Source: Apis mellifera
Lineage: Eukaryota > Arthropoda > Insecta > Hymenoptera > Apidae
Direction: 5' to 3'
DNA length: 64,000 bases
NCBI RefSeq assembly: GCF_003254395.2
Contig: NC_037639.1
Location: 5,911,001-5,975,000 of the forward strand
The translations under genes were made by a program, and so were the position numbers. This document shows positions 54,179 through 64,000 of this stretch, one piece after another (positions within the stretch are counted from its first letter, which is position 1; each line of letters begins with the position of its first letter). The notes under the pieces are model-generated. The model ran no database searches and was not told the origin of the DNA. It worked only from the letters and a program-made list of their open reading frames with translations.

Positions 54179-55206
54179 ATGAGTCATATTATAGTAATAC
54201 GAAGCTATAAACCTGGCGATGAAATTAATTGTAAAGAATTAGTGAAGGCAGGTGTGATGTCTTCTTTAAATTCAACATTTTTTGGAATTGTACTTAAAGA
54301 ATTGACTTTTCAATTAATGATATTGTTTGCTGCTATAATGTTTATTTTCTTTGGATTACCTTTAACAGTTTGCCTTTTAGTTATTCCTCTTGTCATTTTT
54401 TTTGTGTATGTTGGAACTTACATAGGTTTCACTGCGAAAGCTATGGAAGTTAATGAAGAAGTTTCTAATATACCAAGGTAAAAATTTTTTGTATTTATTT
54501 ATTTTTTTGTGTGGTAATGTTATTATAATTAAGTTAAAAATTAAAAATTAAAAATATATATTATATTATTATAATTAGAAATCTTATAATTAAAATATGT
54601 TGAAAAAAAAATAGCATGTAAAATTTTGATCACAGAAACAAACTTCAGATGAAAATAAATTTTAATGTAAAAACTTCTTCATTTAATTATAACAGGATTT
54701 ACATGTCTAATGCCTTTTCATGCTTTTGGATTGCTGAAGCATTTGAACCTTATTTAATGACTCATTCTGCAAAGAATGTACATTATACTATAATGACAGA
54801 ACAACAGTTCCGTAATTCAAATATTGATATTTCATCTCAAGTTAAGAAGATTGTAGGAACTGTTGCTTTATGTAAAAGTCATAGATTAAATAAAGGTGCA
54901 TGGATCAAAAGATTATATGTACATCAACTATATAGAAGAAAAGGAATAGCTTCGTGTCTTATAAATGTTGCAGTGCAGTTTGCTATTGATGAAGGGTATA
55001 GTTGTGCTAATATTGTTGCTTCGGAATACACAGAAGGAGGAAGAGAACTATGTCTTAAAAAAGGTTTTGAATTACAACAAATGTATCATAAACCTATTTT
55101 GGGTTCACTTATAACTATATTGATGTATGAATTGACATATCAAATTAAACCTGGTGAAGATGATTATGTGCCTACAGTTTACACTAGATCAATGCTTAAT
55201 AAGTAA
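54179..55206 (+). CDS. NAT8-like membrane-anchored GNAT N-acetyltransferase
   Basis: Probably transfers acetyl from acetyl-CoA to an amine or protein N-terminus or lysine at an endomembrane; the substrate cannot be told from sequence. Exons 54179-54477 and 54696-55206 join at AG/G (donor CCAAG/GTAAAA, acceptor ATAACAG) to give 269 residues. The NAT8 layout is visible: an N-terminal IVIRSYKPGDEINCKELV segment, a hydrophobic hairpin at about 43-84 broken by GLP, then FSCFWIAEA. The GNAT core follows with KIVGTVAL, RLYVHQLYRRKGIAS (acetyl-CoA loop RRKGIA at 180-185) and LCLKKGFELQQMY. Compared with human NAT8 there is an insertion at about residues 117-151, rich in polar residues. An upstream in-frame ATG in exon-2 flanking sequence (54649) is intronic and not needed. 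It is divergent from the KH gene and convergent with the aldo-keto reductase. Confidence 0.9.
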
Positions 55207-55229
55207 GCGTTAAACTTAATATTTTTTTA

Positions 55230-55235
55230 AATAAA
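55230..55235 (+). terminator. Poly(A) signal, NAT8-like gene
   Basis: AATAAA starting 24 bases after the TAA stop, followed by T-rich sequence. This gives a very short 3' UTR. Confidence 0.6.
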
Positions 55236-55437
55236 GAACTAAATTTTTATAAATTTCATAAGTCTGACTTTGTATTTTCCAAAAAGAAATTGCATTTATA
55301 CTTTATTCTATAAAAATATTTATATTATACGATAAATGTAATACTTTATATTGTATTACATATATTCTAAATTAAGCTAGATTACATAATAATAATTTAA
55401 AATATTATTAAATATGACAATATGACACAATATTATG

Positions 55438-55443
55438 TTTATT
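55438..55443 (-). terminator. Candidate poly(A) signal, aldo-keto reductase gene
   Basis: AATAAA on the minus strand about 32 bases after the TAG stop. With the opposite signal at 55230 it leaves roughly 200 bases between the two convergent transcripts' signals. Confidence 0.5.
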
Positions 55444-55474
55444 ATTGTATATAATATAAAAAAATATATTTTTC

Positions 55475-57842
55475 CTACTTTTTCATATATTCCCAATATA
55501 TCTGAAGTTCTTTATTTTCCCAGTGTTTCTCTGTTATTTTGCATAAATATCTGAAATAAAGAAAAAAATCATTTTATATATCTTTTATTATAAAAAAGTT
55601 ACAATTTTTATTTTGAATGAATTTTTTAATTTTGTATATAAATCTGTTTGATATATTATTATATGATATATTATTATATTGATATATTTTTAGTTAATCA
55701 TTTTATTATTTCTTTAAAAAAATTTTTATTTTAATTATTATTAATTCACATAAAATTAAAAGTTTTATTAAGAAAGTCTAGAGATTTATATTATAAAAAT
55801 GTATAGCTAGGATATAATCCTATATCACATATTAAAAGTCTTTGATAACAAGAACTATTGGCATATAAAACATAATATTTACTTTCTTAAATAAACTCAT
55901 AAAAAATATTAATCTATAATCTATAAAAAAAAATTTGAAAAAATATATATGGTATTTAGAAGAAAATAGGAAAAATGAATTCTATTCTTCATTTCATTAT
56001 ATGTATTTATATAATTTAAAATAATAAACATAAAATTTATATATATTCCCATTTATATATATTAGAATAAATCATTCATAAAATAATATTAATTAATTTT
56101 ATATAATTTGTAAAATATATAAAAAAATATTACTATATTATTCAAAATGGTATATCATAAAAAAAAATATTGTCTCTAGAATTTATATATATGACATTTA
56201 TTTTCATAAATTTGGATATAATGAAAAGATATTTAAGATTAATAAAAATATATACATTATTATTATATGTATATTAATAATACAATTTTATAGAGTAGTT
56301 TATTTTTTAATTTGTATAAAGAAATATAAAATAATAACAAGAAATTGTTTTTAAAAATTATATATCTATTAAAAATTAAATATTATTTATTTTAATAATA
56401 TACTTACTTTTTTTGTATTTCTTGAAGTAAATTTTTCTCTCTTTTTGTAATACCATTTTTTAATACATCAATATTCATATATAATTCCTTTAAATTTTGA
56501 ATTCCAACTAAACATGTATCAATATCTTTGCATTGCATAGAATACCATAATGCTAATTTAGCTAATTCTGTATCATAATCCTACAAATTTTAGTTTTTAA
56601 TATACTGTATTATGAAAGGAGAATTTCTGAAAAATATTTATTTAGAAATTTAAAACTTATATACCTTGCAATATGCAGCAGCATCTGCACATATTTTTTT
56701 TGTCTCTTCTGAACTAGGATGCCAAGCTGGTGGACCTTTATTTGTTAAAAGACCCATACATGGTGCAGAAGCATTAATTATACCAATATTGTGTGTCTAA
56801 AAGTTTTTTAACAATTTAAATTATCAAAAAATATAATATTCAGAACTATTAATTAACAATAAACAATTACGAAATTTTACCTTGAAAAATGAAATATATT
56901 CAGATAAGGTATCATCTATTAAAGTATATCTGCAATAACTTAATATGCAAGAAATATTAATATTGCTTTTTTCGATACATTTCTTTAAAATGGATATCGG
57001 ATATCCAGTAATACCAATATATTTTGCTTTACCGTCCGCAACTTGTAATGATAATTCTGGCAATGTTTGCGTAATTACTATATCTAAATTTGGATCAAAT
57101 TCAATATCATGAACCTGCAAAATGTTTACTAATTAATGAATAAAATAAATAAAAACTAAATATGCTGATTGGTAAAAAAGTTAAATATACTTACTTGTAT
57201 GACGTCAACATAATTCAAACCAAGAAGTTCTAAACTTTTGTTAAAACTTTTTCTAGTTTTCTCTTTAGAGAAATTAAACATATTTTCGTAATCTAATTCA
57301 TATCTTCCGACTTTTGTGGCAATATAATATGCTTCACGCGGAATACCTTTCAAAGCCTAAAATTCCAATATTTAAATATTAAATAAATAAAACAAAAATA
57401 TATTTTCAATATGTACAAAAAAAAATGAAATTACTTTTCCAATGATAGTTTCAGAACGACCTTGGCCATACCATGGTGCAGTATCAATGTAATTAATTCC
57501 CCGTTTTATTCCTTCACGTATCGTTTCAATTGCTTTGGCTTCATCGAATGTACTATCGCAAAATATAAAAACATAAAAATTATGAATGCTAAAAGAATCT
57601 TTAATAACTTATTTTTGAATTTTTGAATTTTTTTATAAATGTTAAAAAAAATTACATACTATTTTATTAATATGACAATTTAAAAAAAAGGAAAAAAATA
57701 TTAACCCGTAATGGCAACCGAGTGGTCCACCACCAAATGATAATTTGCTAACCATTAATCCGGTTTTGCCAAGTTCTCTATATTCCATAGTTTTCACAGC
57801 TTCTAAATCGTGAAAACCTTCAACATATGTTGCTGGTAACAT
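55475..57842 (-). CDS. Aldo-keto reductase, L-galactose dehydrogenase-like
   Basis: NAD(P)-dependent oxidoreductase of the aldo-keto reductase fold, closest in pattern to L-galactose or D-arabinose 1-dehydrogenases; the substrate in insects is not evident. Minus-strand exons: 57842-57706, 57552-57435, 57356-57195, 57114-56881, 56796-56665, 56580-56408, 55550-55475. All have GT-AG borders and one frame, 343 residues. Visible motifs: YRELGKTGLMVSKLSFGGGP near the start, NYIDTAPWYGQGRSE with the catalytic Asp69 and Tyr74, YIATKVGRYE with Lys100, and VHDIEFDP with His141, so the catalytic tetrad is complete. Later come KYIGITGYP, GIINASAPCMGLL, GPPAWHPSS and the cofactor-binding loop LVGIQNLKELYMNID. 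The start ATG at 57842 precedes a second in-frame Met at residue 19, which lies right before the conserved fold and is an alternative start. Introns are short and AT-rich, except the last (857 bases). Confidence 0.93.
55551..56407 (-). other. Last intron of the aldo-keto reductase gene
   Basis: Donor AA/GTAAGT and acceptor ATTTCAG enclose 857 bases of almost pure A/T with no recognisable coding sequence. It includes a locally repeated TATATTATTATAT segment near 55650-55690. Confidence 0.8.
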
Positions 57843-59240
57843 TTTTCTAAATATCACTAATGAAACTAATTAAAAATCATTATAATCAAAATATCTATTT
57901 ATGCGAAAAAATTATATTGTATTATTATGAAAAATATTTAAGATATTTTATAAATTTAATTGAAATTTATGACAAAAAGAAAAAGAGTGAAATTTGTATA
58001 CATTTTAAATGAAGAATTTAGTAAAAAGTAAAATATATAAATTAGTTAATGATAAAATATTGAATAAAATTATAATATCTTTATAATATTTATTTGAAAT
58101 AATAAAAATAAAATTAAATTGAAATCAAAAATAAAACAAAATTGATATTAATAAAAGACACTCTTGTCTTTTATAAAGCAATTTATTTTATGAGAAATAC
58201 ATTATTTTACATTTTTCATTCAAATAATTTAAATAAATCAATTTTATAAAAATATTTTATTGTTCATTTAATTATAATTTTCATTTATACATTTACAAAA
58301 AATATTGCATTTTTATAAAAAAATAATGTTATCAATTTAAAAAGAAGATCAACTTAATATATTTTTCAAATTTTTATCTTACTTTATTCTTTTATCATAA
58401 TTAAAACAAAAATTTCTGTAATTGAGTATAATTTATATTTTTATTACGTTAAAATTATACTGCAATAATCAATTTATATTATTTATAAACGTATCGAATT
58501 TCACCAAATATTTTAAATATTTTAAATTCTTAAATATTAAGTATTTTATATTCAATATTTAAAATTTTCACAAAATTTCACTATTTTATTTTCACAAAAA
58601 ATAATAAGGAACATTCACAATACAACAATTATTTATATATCAGTCAATTTATATTTTTTTTTATATATTTGGCATTCAAGAACTAACACTCAAAGTAAAT
58701 GCACTGTAACTATTTTTTCCAAAACATTTATAAGTATTTATATATGAAGATAATATTATCTTGGAATATATGATAAGAATAATAACTTTAGATGCATATA
58801 ACAATCATGTATTATTTGACTTGACTTTAATTTTACATATATATTTTACAATTATTTTTTTTATGATGATAATTTAATCATAAAATTTATATTTAAACAA
58901 GAAATTTTATTTCCATTCACTTTTAAAGAAGTTTTAAAAAAAATCTTTTTATCCAACGATGCACAAATTTAGAAATTAACATTCTAAATGATAAGAATAA
59001 AACTGATTAAAAACATGAGTCTCAGATATTAAATAACAGTAGTGACATCTTTTTCAAATGACATGAATTTTAATATTATTTTTATAGTACTGACAGGGAT
59101 AAAATATATATGCTTATATTTTTATATTAGTGGAAGAAGAATAAAGATATGGAAAAATTTGGAAATCAGCGCCATCTCTAGAATATAAATGAAACTAATG
59201 TAAATGAGAATAATAAAATAGTATAAAAATTGACTATGAA

Positions 59241-59302
59241 CGCCATCTATCGAATACCATATATATTTTAATTATATTTTTAAAGGTATTCAATAGATGG
59301 CG
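59241..59302. repeat. 18-bp inverted repeat at the left edge of the tandem array
   Basis: The arms at 59241-59258 and 59285-59302 are complementary at 17 of 18 positions, separated by 26 almost pure A/T bases. Each arm contains the GATGGCG core, in opposite orientations. Confidence 0.9.
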
Positions 59303-59655
59303 CTAAGATTCACTTTTCTCCTTCCTTTATTGTATAATATTTTTGAAAATACTCAAGAGATGGCGCTGAGATTCACTTTTCTTCTTCCTTTATTATATAA
59401 TATTTTCAAAAATACTCAAGAGATGGCGCTAAGATTCACTTTTCTCCTTTCTTTATTATATAATATTTTTAAAAATACTCAAGAGATGGCGCTAAGATTC
59501 ACTTTTCTCCTTTCTTTATTGTATAATGTTTTTAAAAATACTCAAGAGATGGCGCTAAGATTCACTTTTCTCCTTTCTTTATTGTATAATGTTTTTAAAA
59601 ATACTCAAGAGATGGCGCTGAGATTACCTTTTGTCTATTTTTATTGTATATATTA
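59288..59655 (+). repeat. 63-bp tandem array carrying AGATGGCGC cores
   Basis: About 5.8 copies of a 63-base unit. The motif AGATGGCGCT begins at 59295, 59358, 59421, 59484, 59547 and 59610, exactly 63 bases apart, followed each time by an A/GAGATT-type block and a CT/T-rich stretch. Copies differ by few substitutions, most in the first and last units. The core agrees with the CTCF consensus block AGRKGGCRSY. The open frame across it encodes a 21-residue repeat, which I regard as a by-product of the period. Confidence 0.95.
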
Positions 59656-61416
59656 TATTTTTTTCTACTATTTGCTCTTTTTATTGGTTCTTTAATTTAT
59701 GCCTTTAAAAAACAGTTTCGGTAATTAATAATTAATTAACTTTATTATCTTTTTTGCCTAATCTATTGATTAAAAATCATAAAATTCATATAAATATAGA
59801 ATTATTTAAAAATTATTAGTTTCAGAACTACAAGATGATTTTATTAATAAAAGATTAAACATATTTTCTATAAAATATGTATAATATATGTATAATATGT
59901 GTTCCCTATTTATTTTAATAAGGTATATATACACATATATATATGTTATATAGAAGTACAATAGATTACAATAAATTTTTATCTATAAAGATATTTAAAA
60001 AATATATAATAAATAGTATGTAATATATATATAAAATAATTGTATGTAGATATTATTAAGTGAACATAACATATAATAAATACGTTGAATATGAATATAA
60101 TAAATATTGGCAAGAAATAAAAGAAATATTGGATATTTTTTAAAGTATGTGTATTTCTACAAAAAACATACCAACATGTATACTGAAATGAACAGAGGAC
60201 AGATTAAACATATATTATAGAAACAAAAGTAACAAAAACATTTTTTAACTTCAAACTAATAGTTTTTAAATCCATTTTTGTTAAGAGTTTTTTATTTCTT
60301 TGATGAGTAATATGTTTCTAAAGTTTGTCCCTAATTTTTTTGTATAATCTATGTTTATATTCTTTTATGACATAAGAAATATACATATTTTATATATAAA
60401 TATAAAATATATAAATCTTTTTTCTATATATTATATAAAATATATATATTTTATATATAAATTAATTTTTTTATCATAGAATATCATATAAAAATTATAT
60501 AATTGAAAAGAATTTTATGTTAAAATTTTTAAGAACAAGTTATTTGGTTTCTTTTCAAATTTAAAAAAGATTTTTATTAGAAAATTAGAGAAAAATTTTT
60601 AGAAAAATTATAATAATAATCAGTAATTAATTATTTTTCAAATATGTTCAAATATATGGATAGATATTATATCATATCAAATTTTAAATATATTTTTATA
60701 TTTTTATATATTATATTTTACATTTGTTTTATCATATTTATATTTTAAAATTTTTATATGTATATTATTAAATTTTTATAATATTTTTATATAATTATTA
60801 ATCAAATTGCAACTAGATATTATTTTATATAGCATGGAATCATTATAATACATTATTTTAATTTTAATGTATATGGATATTTTAATTTTAAATAAATTAT
60901 AAAGTAAATTCTTGGATTAAATGTAGTATGAACATTTTAGTGTAATATAAAATTTGTTATTTGATATCATTTTCCAAATTAATCAATAATATTGCATTAG
61001 AAAGATCATAATAAAAAAAATTTATTCTTTGAAAAACGATGTCGAGTTAAAAACTAACTTGAACTCATTCTTTTATATTTCAGTTTTTTCTAATTTAATT
61101 AGATTTTATATTAACTTTCTTTTTATATTACAGTCTCTTCAAATTTAATTAATTTTTATCTTATATCTTCCTTTATTGTGTTTCGTTGAATTATTTTTAA
61201 TTAATTTTTATGCAAAATTAATTTTAATAATTAATTTTTATTACATATTTAAAAAACAATCTTTTTGTAGATCATTTATATTAAAATCTATAATTAAATA
61301 TGTATATTATAAAATACTTTAATTTTCGCGCGTTTTAAGTAAATAAGGAATCGTGTCGCTCCAACCAATTAGAAACGTCCTGGGCGAATTTGTAATACGT
61401 ATTTAGGCAAGTAGTG

Positions 61417-61450
61417 TCATTCGTTTATCGAAAATCATCGTGGTCGGACG
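61417..61450 (+). promoter_or_regulatory. Core promoter with Inr and DPE
   Basis: TCATTC at 61417-61422 fits the arthropod initiator TCAKTY. Taking its A (61419) as +1, GGACG falls exactly at +28 to +32 (61446-61450) and fits the DPE consensus RGWYV. The surrounding 150 bases are clearly GC-richer than the neighbourhood, and a CCAAT motif lies upstream near 61364. Confidence 0.6.
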
Positions 61451-61473
61451 ACTCTCCGGAACATATAATAATG
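61419..61473 (+). other. Putative first exon: 52-nt 5' UTR plus initiator ATG
   Basis: From the predicted start site the sequence runs to ATAATAATG/GTAAGT, so the exon ends immediately after an ATG with a perfect donor. The rest of the coding sequence would begin in phase 0 in a later exon, and no such coding exon is seen before the window ends. The product is unknown. The ATG could instead be part of a noncoding leader. Confidence 0.5.
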
Positions 61474-64000
61474 GTAAGTAATTTCATTCTATTATTCTAT
61501 TATATATTATTATAAAATTTATAAAATAATTTGTTTATTTAATAAAGTATTAAATATTATAATAACAAAATTAAGTAGTTTTTGGATTTCTTTCTACTTT
61601 TTCGATTGTTTATCTCATTGTTGAGGTTACCGGTAGCTTCTATTACATTATGTCTTTGAGCTAGAATTTCAATTTAATTATTATTTTATTTTAATATACA
61701 TATTACAATCTTATACATTTTTATAATTCTTGTTTGTGATTTTTATTTTTAAAAAAGTCCAGATTGTTTGATTGGGATTCTTCAGAAATTTCGAAGGAAT
61801 ATATGGTGATTTATAATCGAAAATTCTTCTGATATTCAGGTAATTGATTCCTTTTTGTAAAAATAAACGTATTTAGAATAGGTTTTTATTCATATTGAAA
61901 GAAATGTAGCAGATATATATATTTATTAGAATCAGTTATATATTATTAAATTAAATTATTTTAATAATACAATTTTTTCTTTTTTAAATATGGATATGAA
62001 CATTTATTCGTATTATTTATATATTTATATTTCTTTTTCGTTGCTATAAGTTGTAAACATTTCTTATAATATAGAGTTTTTATGAATAGAGGTCATACCA
62101 TGCTCGATATATATTTTGAACAAATTACAAAGCATATTCCCTTTCGAATTCGTGATTCGATAATCGAAATTGGCACAGATCGCCATTGTAATATCGATAT
62201 TTATAGTAATTAAAAATATCATTTTTCTTGAAATATATAATTTATTTGTTATGTAGTATATATATATATTCATTTATTTATTTCTAAGAGATTAGAGATT
62301 AGAAATATTTCTTATAATATATTTTTTTTACGAAATTAGGCATTCGTATATATCGAAACTCGATATTTCGATTATTATCAAATTATCGATTTTATAATTC
62401 AATTCGATAATCGAAATTGCAATGTGGCGTCATTTTAGTTCGGTGATTGAAGTGTATAGACGTATAATTTTTTCTTGAAATTTGTGATTTTTTAAAGATT
62501 TTGTGCTGTGTAGTTTTATTTTATAGTTATTGTTTGTGATTCATGTATTACTAATTTATAATTACGTATTTCTTATTATAAATGGATAATTCTTTCGCGA
62601 ATAAATTATTCTTTTCTTCATCTATGTATTATTTGAAGGTACAGGTTACAGTTAGCTCATTATTCATATTATAACTTTCTGAAATGAAATTTGTGCTTAA
62701 TTATTATTTTATTTTAATATAATCGGTTAATACTTTCATAATTTATATGTGTATTTGAAAATTTTGATTTTTTTTGTACAGATATTGTTATATATAGTTA
62801 ATTGTTAAAATGGCGAAATGGCGGGAAGAACTTCACTAGACATATAAAAATTTCAAATTTCAATGGATGCCAATGAAATCAAAATGGCTTCGACGAAGGT
62901 AAAATTTCTTATTTTAATATATTAATAAATTATATTTATTAATTTAATTATATTTCGTTAATTTTTTTCATTATTTAAAAAATTCTTAATAATTATTACT
63001 CTATTTAAAATAAATTATATATAATATTTTATTTTTTATTTAAGGTACTGACAACTTTTATGAAGATTTTTTCTGTGTTTGGTCTCGAAAATTATTTATG
63101 ACCGCGCGCAATGCGGTTGATAGAATTAATATATTATATATATTGTAACAATATTTTTAATATTTGAATATAACGGTTCTAATTAAATTCAATAATCATA
63201 CGCGAAATTAGAATCAGTGTTAGTTCGTTAATTATAATATAAACAGATATATCAGTAGTCTTTTATTTTTTTTTTCTTTTTATATATTCGTTTTCGGAAT
63301 TAGAGTCAGTGTAAAAATCAGTGTTAAGAACATAAAACGAGCATTCATTATGTAAAAAGGTATTTATTATTTTATTTTATTTAATTTTTTATTTTATTAT
63401 TTCTGAATAAAATTGTTAGATTTGCAATTTCTAAATTTTAAATCTTTATATTAAGAATCTATTTCTATTATTTCTATTATTATTAAATTTATTAGAATTA
63501 TTTATTTTATTATTATATACATACTTTATTATTTATATTATTTTAATAAATAATAATTTTCTTCTTTATATTTAAAGTTTTTTTGAATAATTAGTATTAT
63601 ATTTTAATTATGATATTCACTTTTTGTTACAGATATTTCCCAATTTTTCTTCAGTTTTTATGATCTCATTTGATGAAATCTACTTCTTGTAAGCCATGCC
63701 AGAATTGACAACATAATGGTGAGTCGCATGCATTATTGTTCCTCCAATCACTCAATCATGTCGTAGGATAAAAGATCCGAATCGACACGGGTGATTGGTT
63801 GTATACGTAGAATTTTGCAGGAGCATAGTGATCATGGGTATATTTGTTATACCCGTGAGTAGTAACATTTATTTTTTTATTTATTAAATCAGGCTAGGTC
63901 TTCTTGCACATTGCGTATTTTTAAATATATTATTAATATTAAAGTCTCTTTTCATTTTTTCATCTTTTGCTTTATAATAATTTAATTATCTTTTAAATTT
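61474..64000 (+). other. 5' intron region of the right-hand transcription unit, with possible leader exons
   Basis: No long reading frame. Short blocks with acceptor and donor on the plus strand appear at about 61788-61839, 62782-62899 and 63633-63719. Each contains early stops relative to the 61471 ATG, so they could only be alternative leader exons or chance. A repeated AATTAGARTCAGTGT element is at 63203 and 63297, and a structured block at 63735-63870. Confidence 0.4.
63735..63870 (+). ncRNA. Candidate structured RNA, family unknown
   Basis: Hairpin 1: CCAATCAC (63744-63751) pairs with GTGATTGG (63791-63798), with an inner stem TGTCG (63759-63763) to CGACA (63783-63787) and GGAT to ATCC closing an AAAAG loop. 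Hairpin 2: TCATGGGTATA (63832-63842) pairs with TATACCCGTGA (63848-63858) around a TTTGT loop with a single G-U. An AATTTTG segment (63811-63817), similar to an Sm site, lies unpaired between them, and the block ends in AACATTT. The GC content stands out from its AT-rich surroundings. No known snRNA or snoRNA family was recognised, and the H/ACA hinge box is not convincing. Strand is inferred only from the Sm-like site. Confidence 0.3.

Larger units (their letters stand above)
57843..61416. other. AT-rich intergenic interval
   Basis: No coding gene seen. The left end must hold the promoter and 5' UTR of the minus-strand aldo-keto reductase. The interval includes the 63-bp tandem array at 59288-59655 and its flanking inverted motifs. 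The 132-codon open frame over the array is explained by the repeat unit being a multiple of three. Confidence 0.75.

Noticed and set aside
59297..59695. 132-codon open frame encoding a 21-residue repeat
   Set aside because: The 63-bp repeat period is divisible by three, so an open frame in one copy is copied to all. There is no signal of codon selection and no conserved protein family.
1..64000. Telomeric TTAGG arrays, CRISPR-like arrays, intact transposase genes, viral genes
   Set aside because: None were seen in a full read. The only regularly spaced repeat is the 63-bp array, which has no spacers.

Overview
The window looks like nuclear DNA from a hymenopteran insect, most likely a bee. 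It has small GT-AG introns, a very AT-rich background, abundant CpG in the GC-richer part, and insect versions of conserved animal genes. This is inferred from composition and protein resemblance; no search was possible. No prokaryotic operons, CRISPR arrays, tRNA or rRNA genes, or intact transposons were found.

Left part (1-45.5 kb, moderate GC): one large plus-strand gene, transcription factor AP-2 (TfAP-2). Seven coding exons between 9509 and 41658 give 341 residues of the C-terminal part, including the complete DNA-binding and dimerisation region. The N-terminal exons must lie to the left of the window. The three long introns (15.8, 6.7 and 7.7 kb) and the first 9.5 kb hold no recognisable coding sequence, but they contain several GC-elevated islands rich in homeodomain, POU and CCAAT-type sites, which are candidate enhancers or alternative promoters. 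The last two AP-2 introns are short. A long 3' UTR probably follows the stop.

Right part (45.5-64 kb, very AT-rich): composition drops sharply near 45.4-45.6 kb. Three compact genes follow. A STAR/KH RNA-binding protein of the Sam68/KHDRBS class lies on the minus strand (8 exons, 53410 to 49705, 397 aa). Divergent from it is a two-exon membrane-anchored NAT8-like N-acetyltransferase (plus, 54179-55206, 269 aa). Converging on that gene is a seven-exon aldo-keto reductase of the L-galactose dehydrogenase type (minus, 57842 to 55475, 343 aa). All splice phases close without frameshift.

Far right: a 63-bp tandem array (59288-59655) repeats the core AGATGGCGC, which resembles the insect CTCF core. 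Single copies of the motif also sit in two other gene-to-gene intervals and in the AP-2 3' region. At 61.42 kb an Inr plus a correctly spaced DPE begin a plus-strand transcription unit whose first exon ends in ATG followed by a splice donor; its body lies outside the window. A stretch at 63735-63870 can fold into two stable hairpins and is a candidate structured RNA.

The four protein genes have unrelated functions (transcription, RNA processing, acetyl transfer, sugar or carbonyl reduction), so their adjacency does not suggest a pathway. The main unexplained signals are the AGATGGCGC sites, the GC-rich last exon of the KHDRBS gene, a promoter-like island at 46.1-46.4 kb, and the structured block at 63.7 kb.
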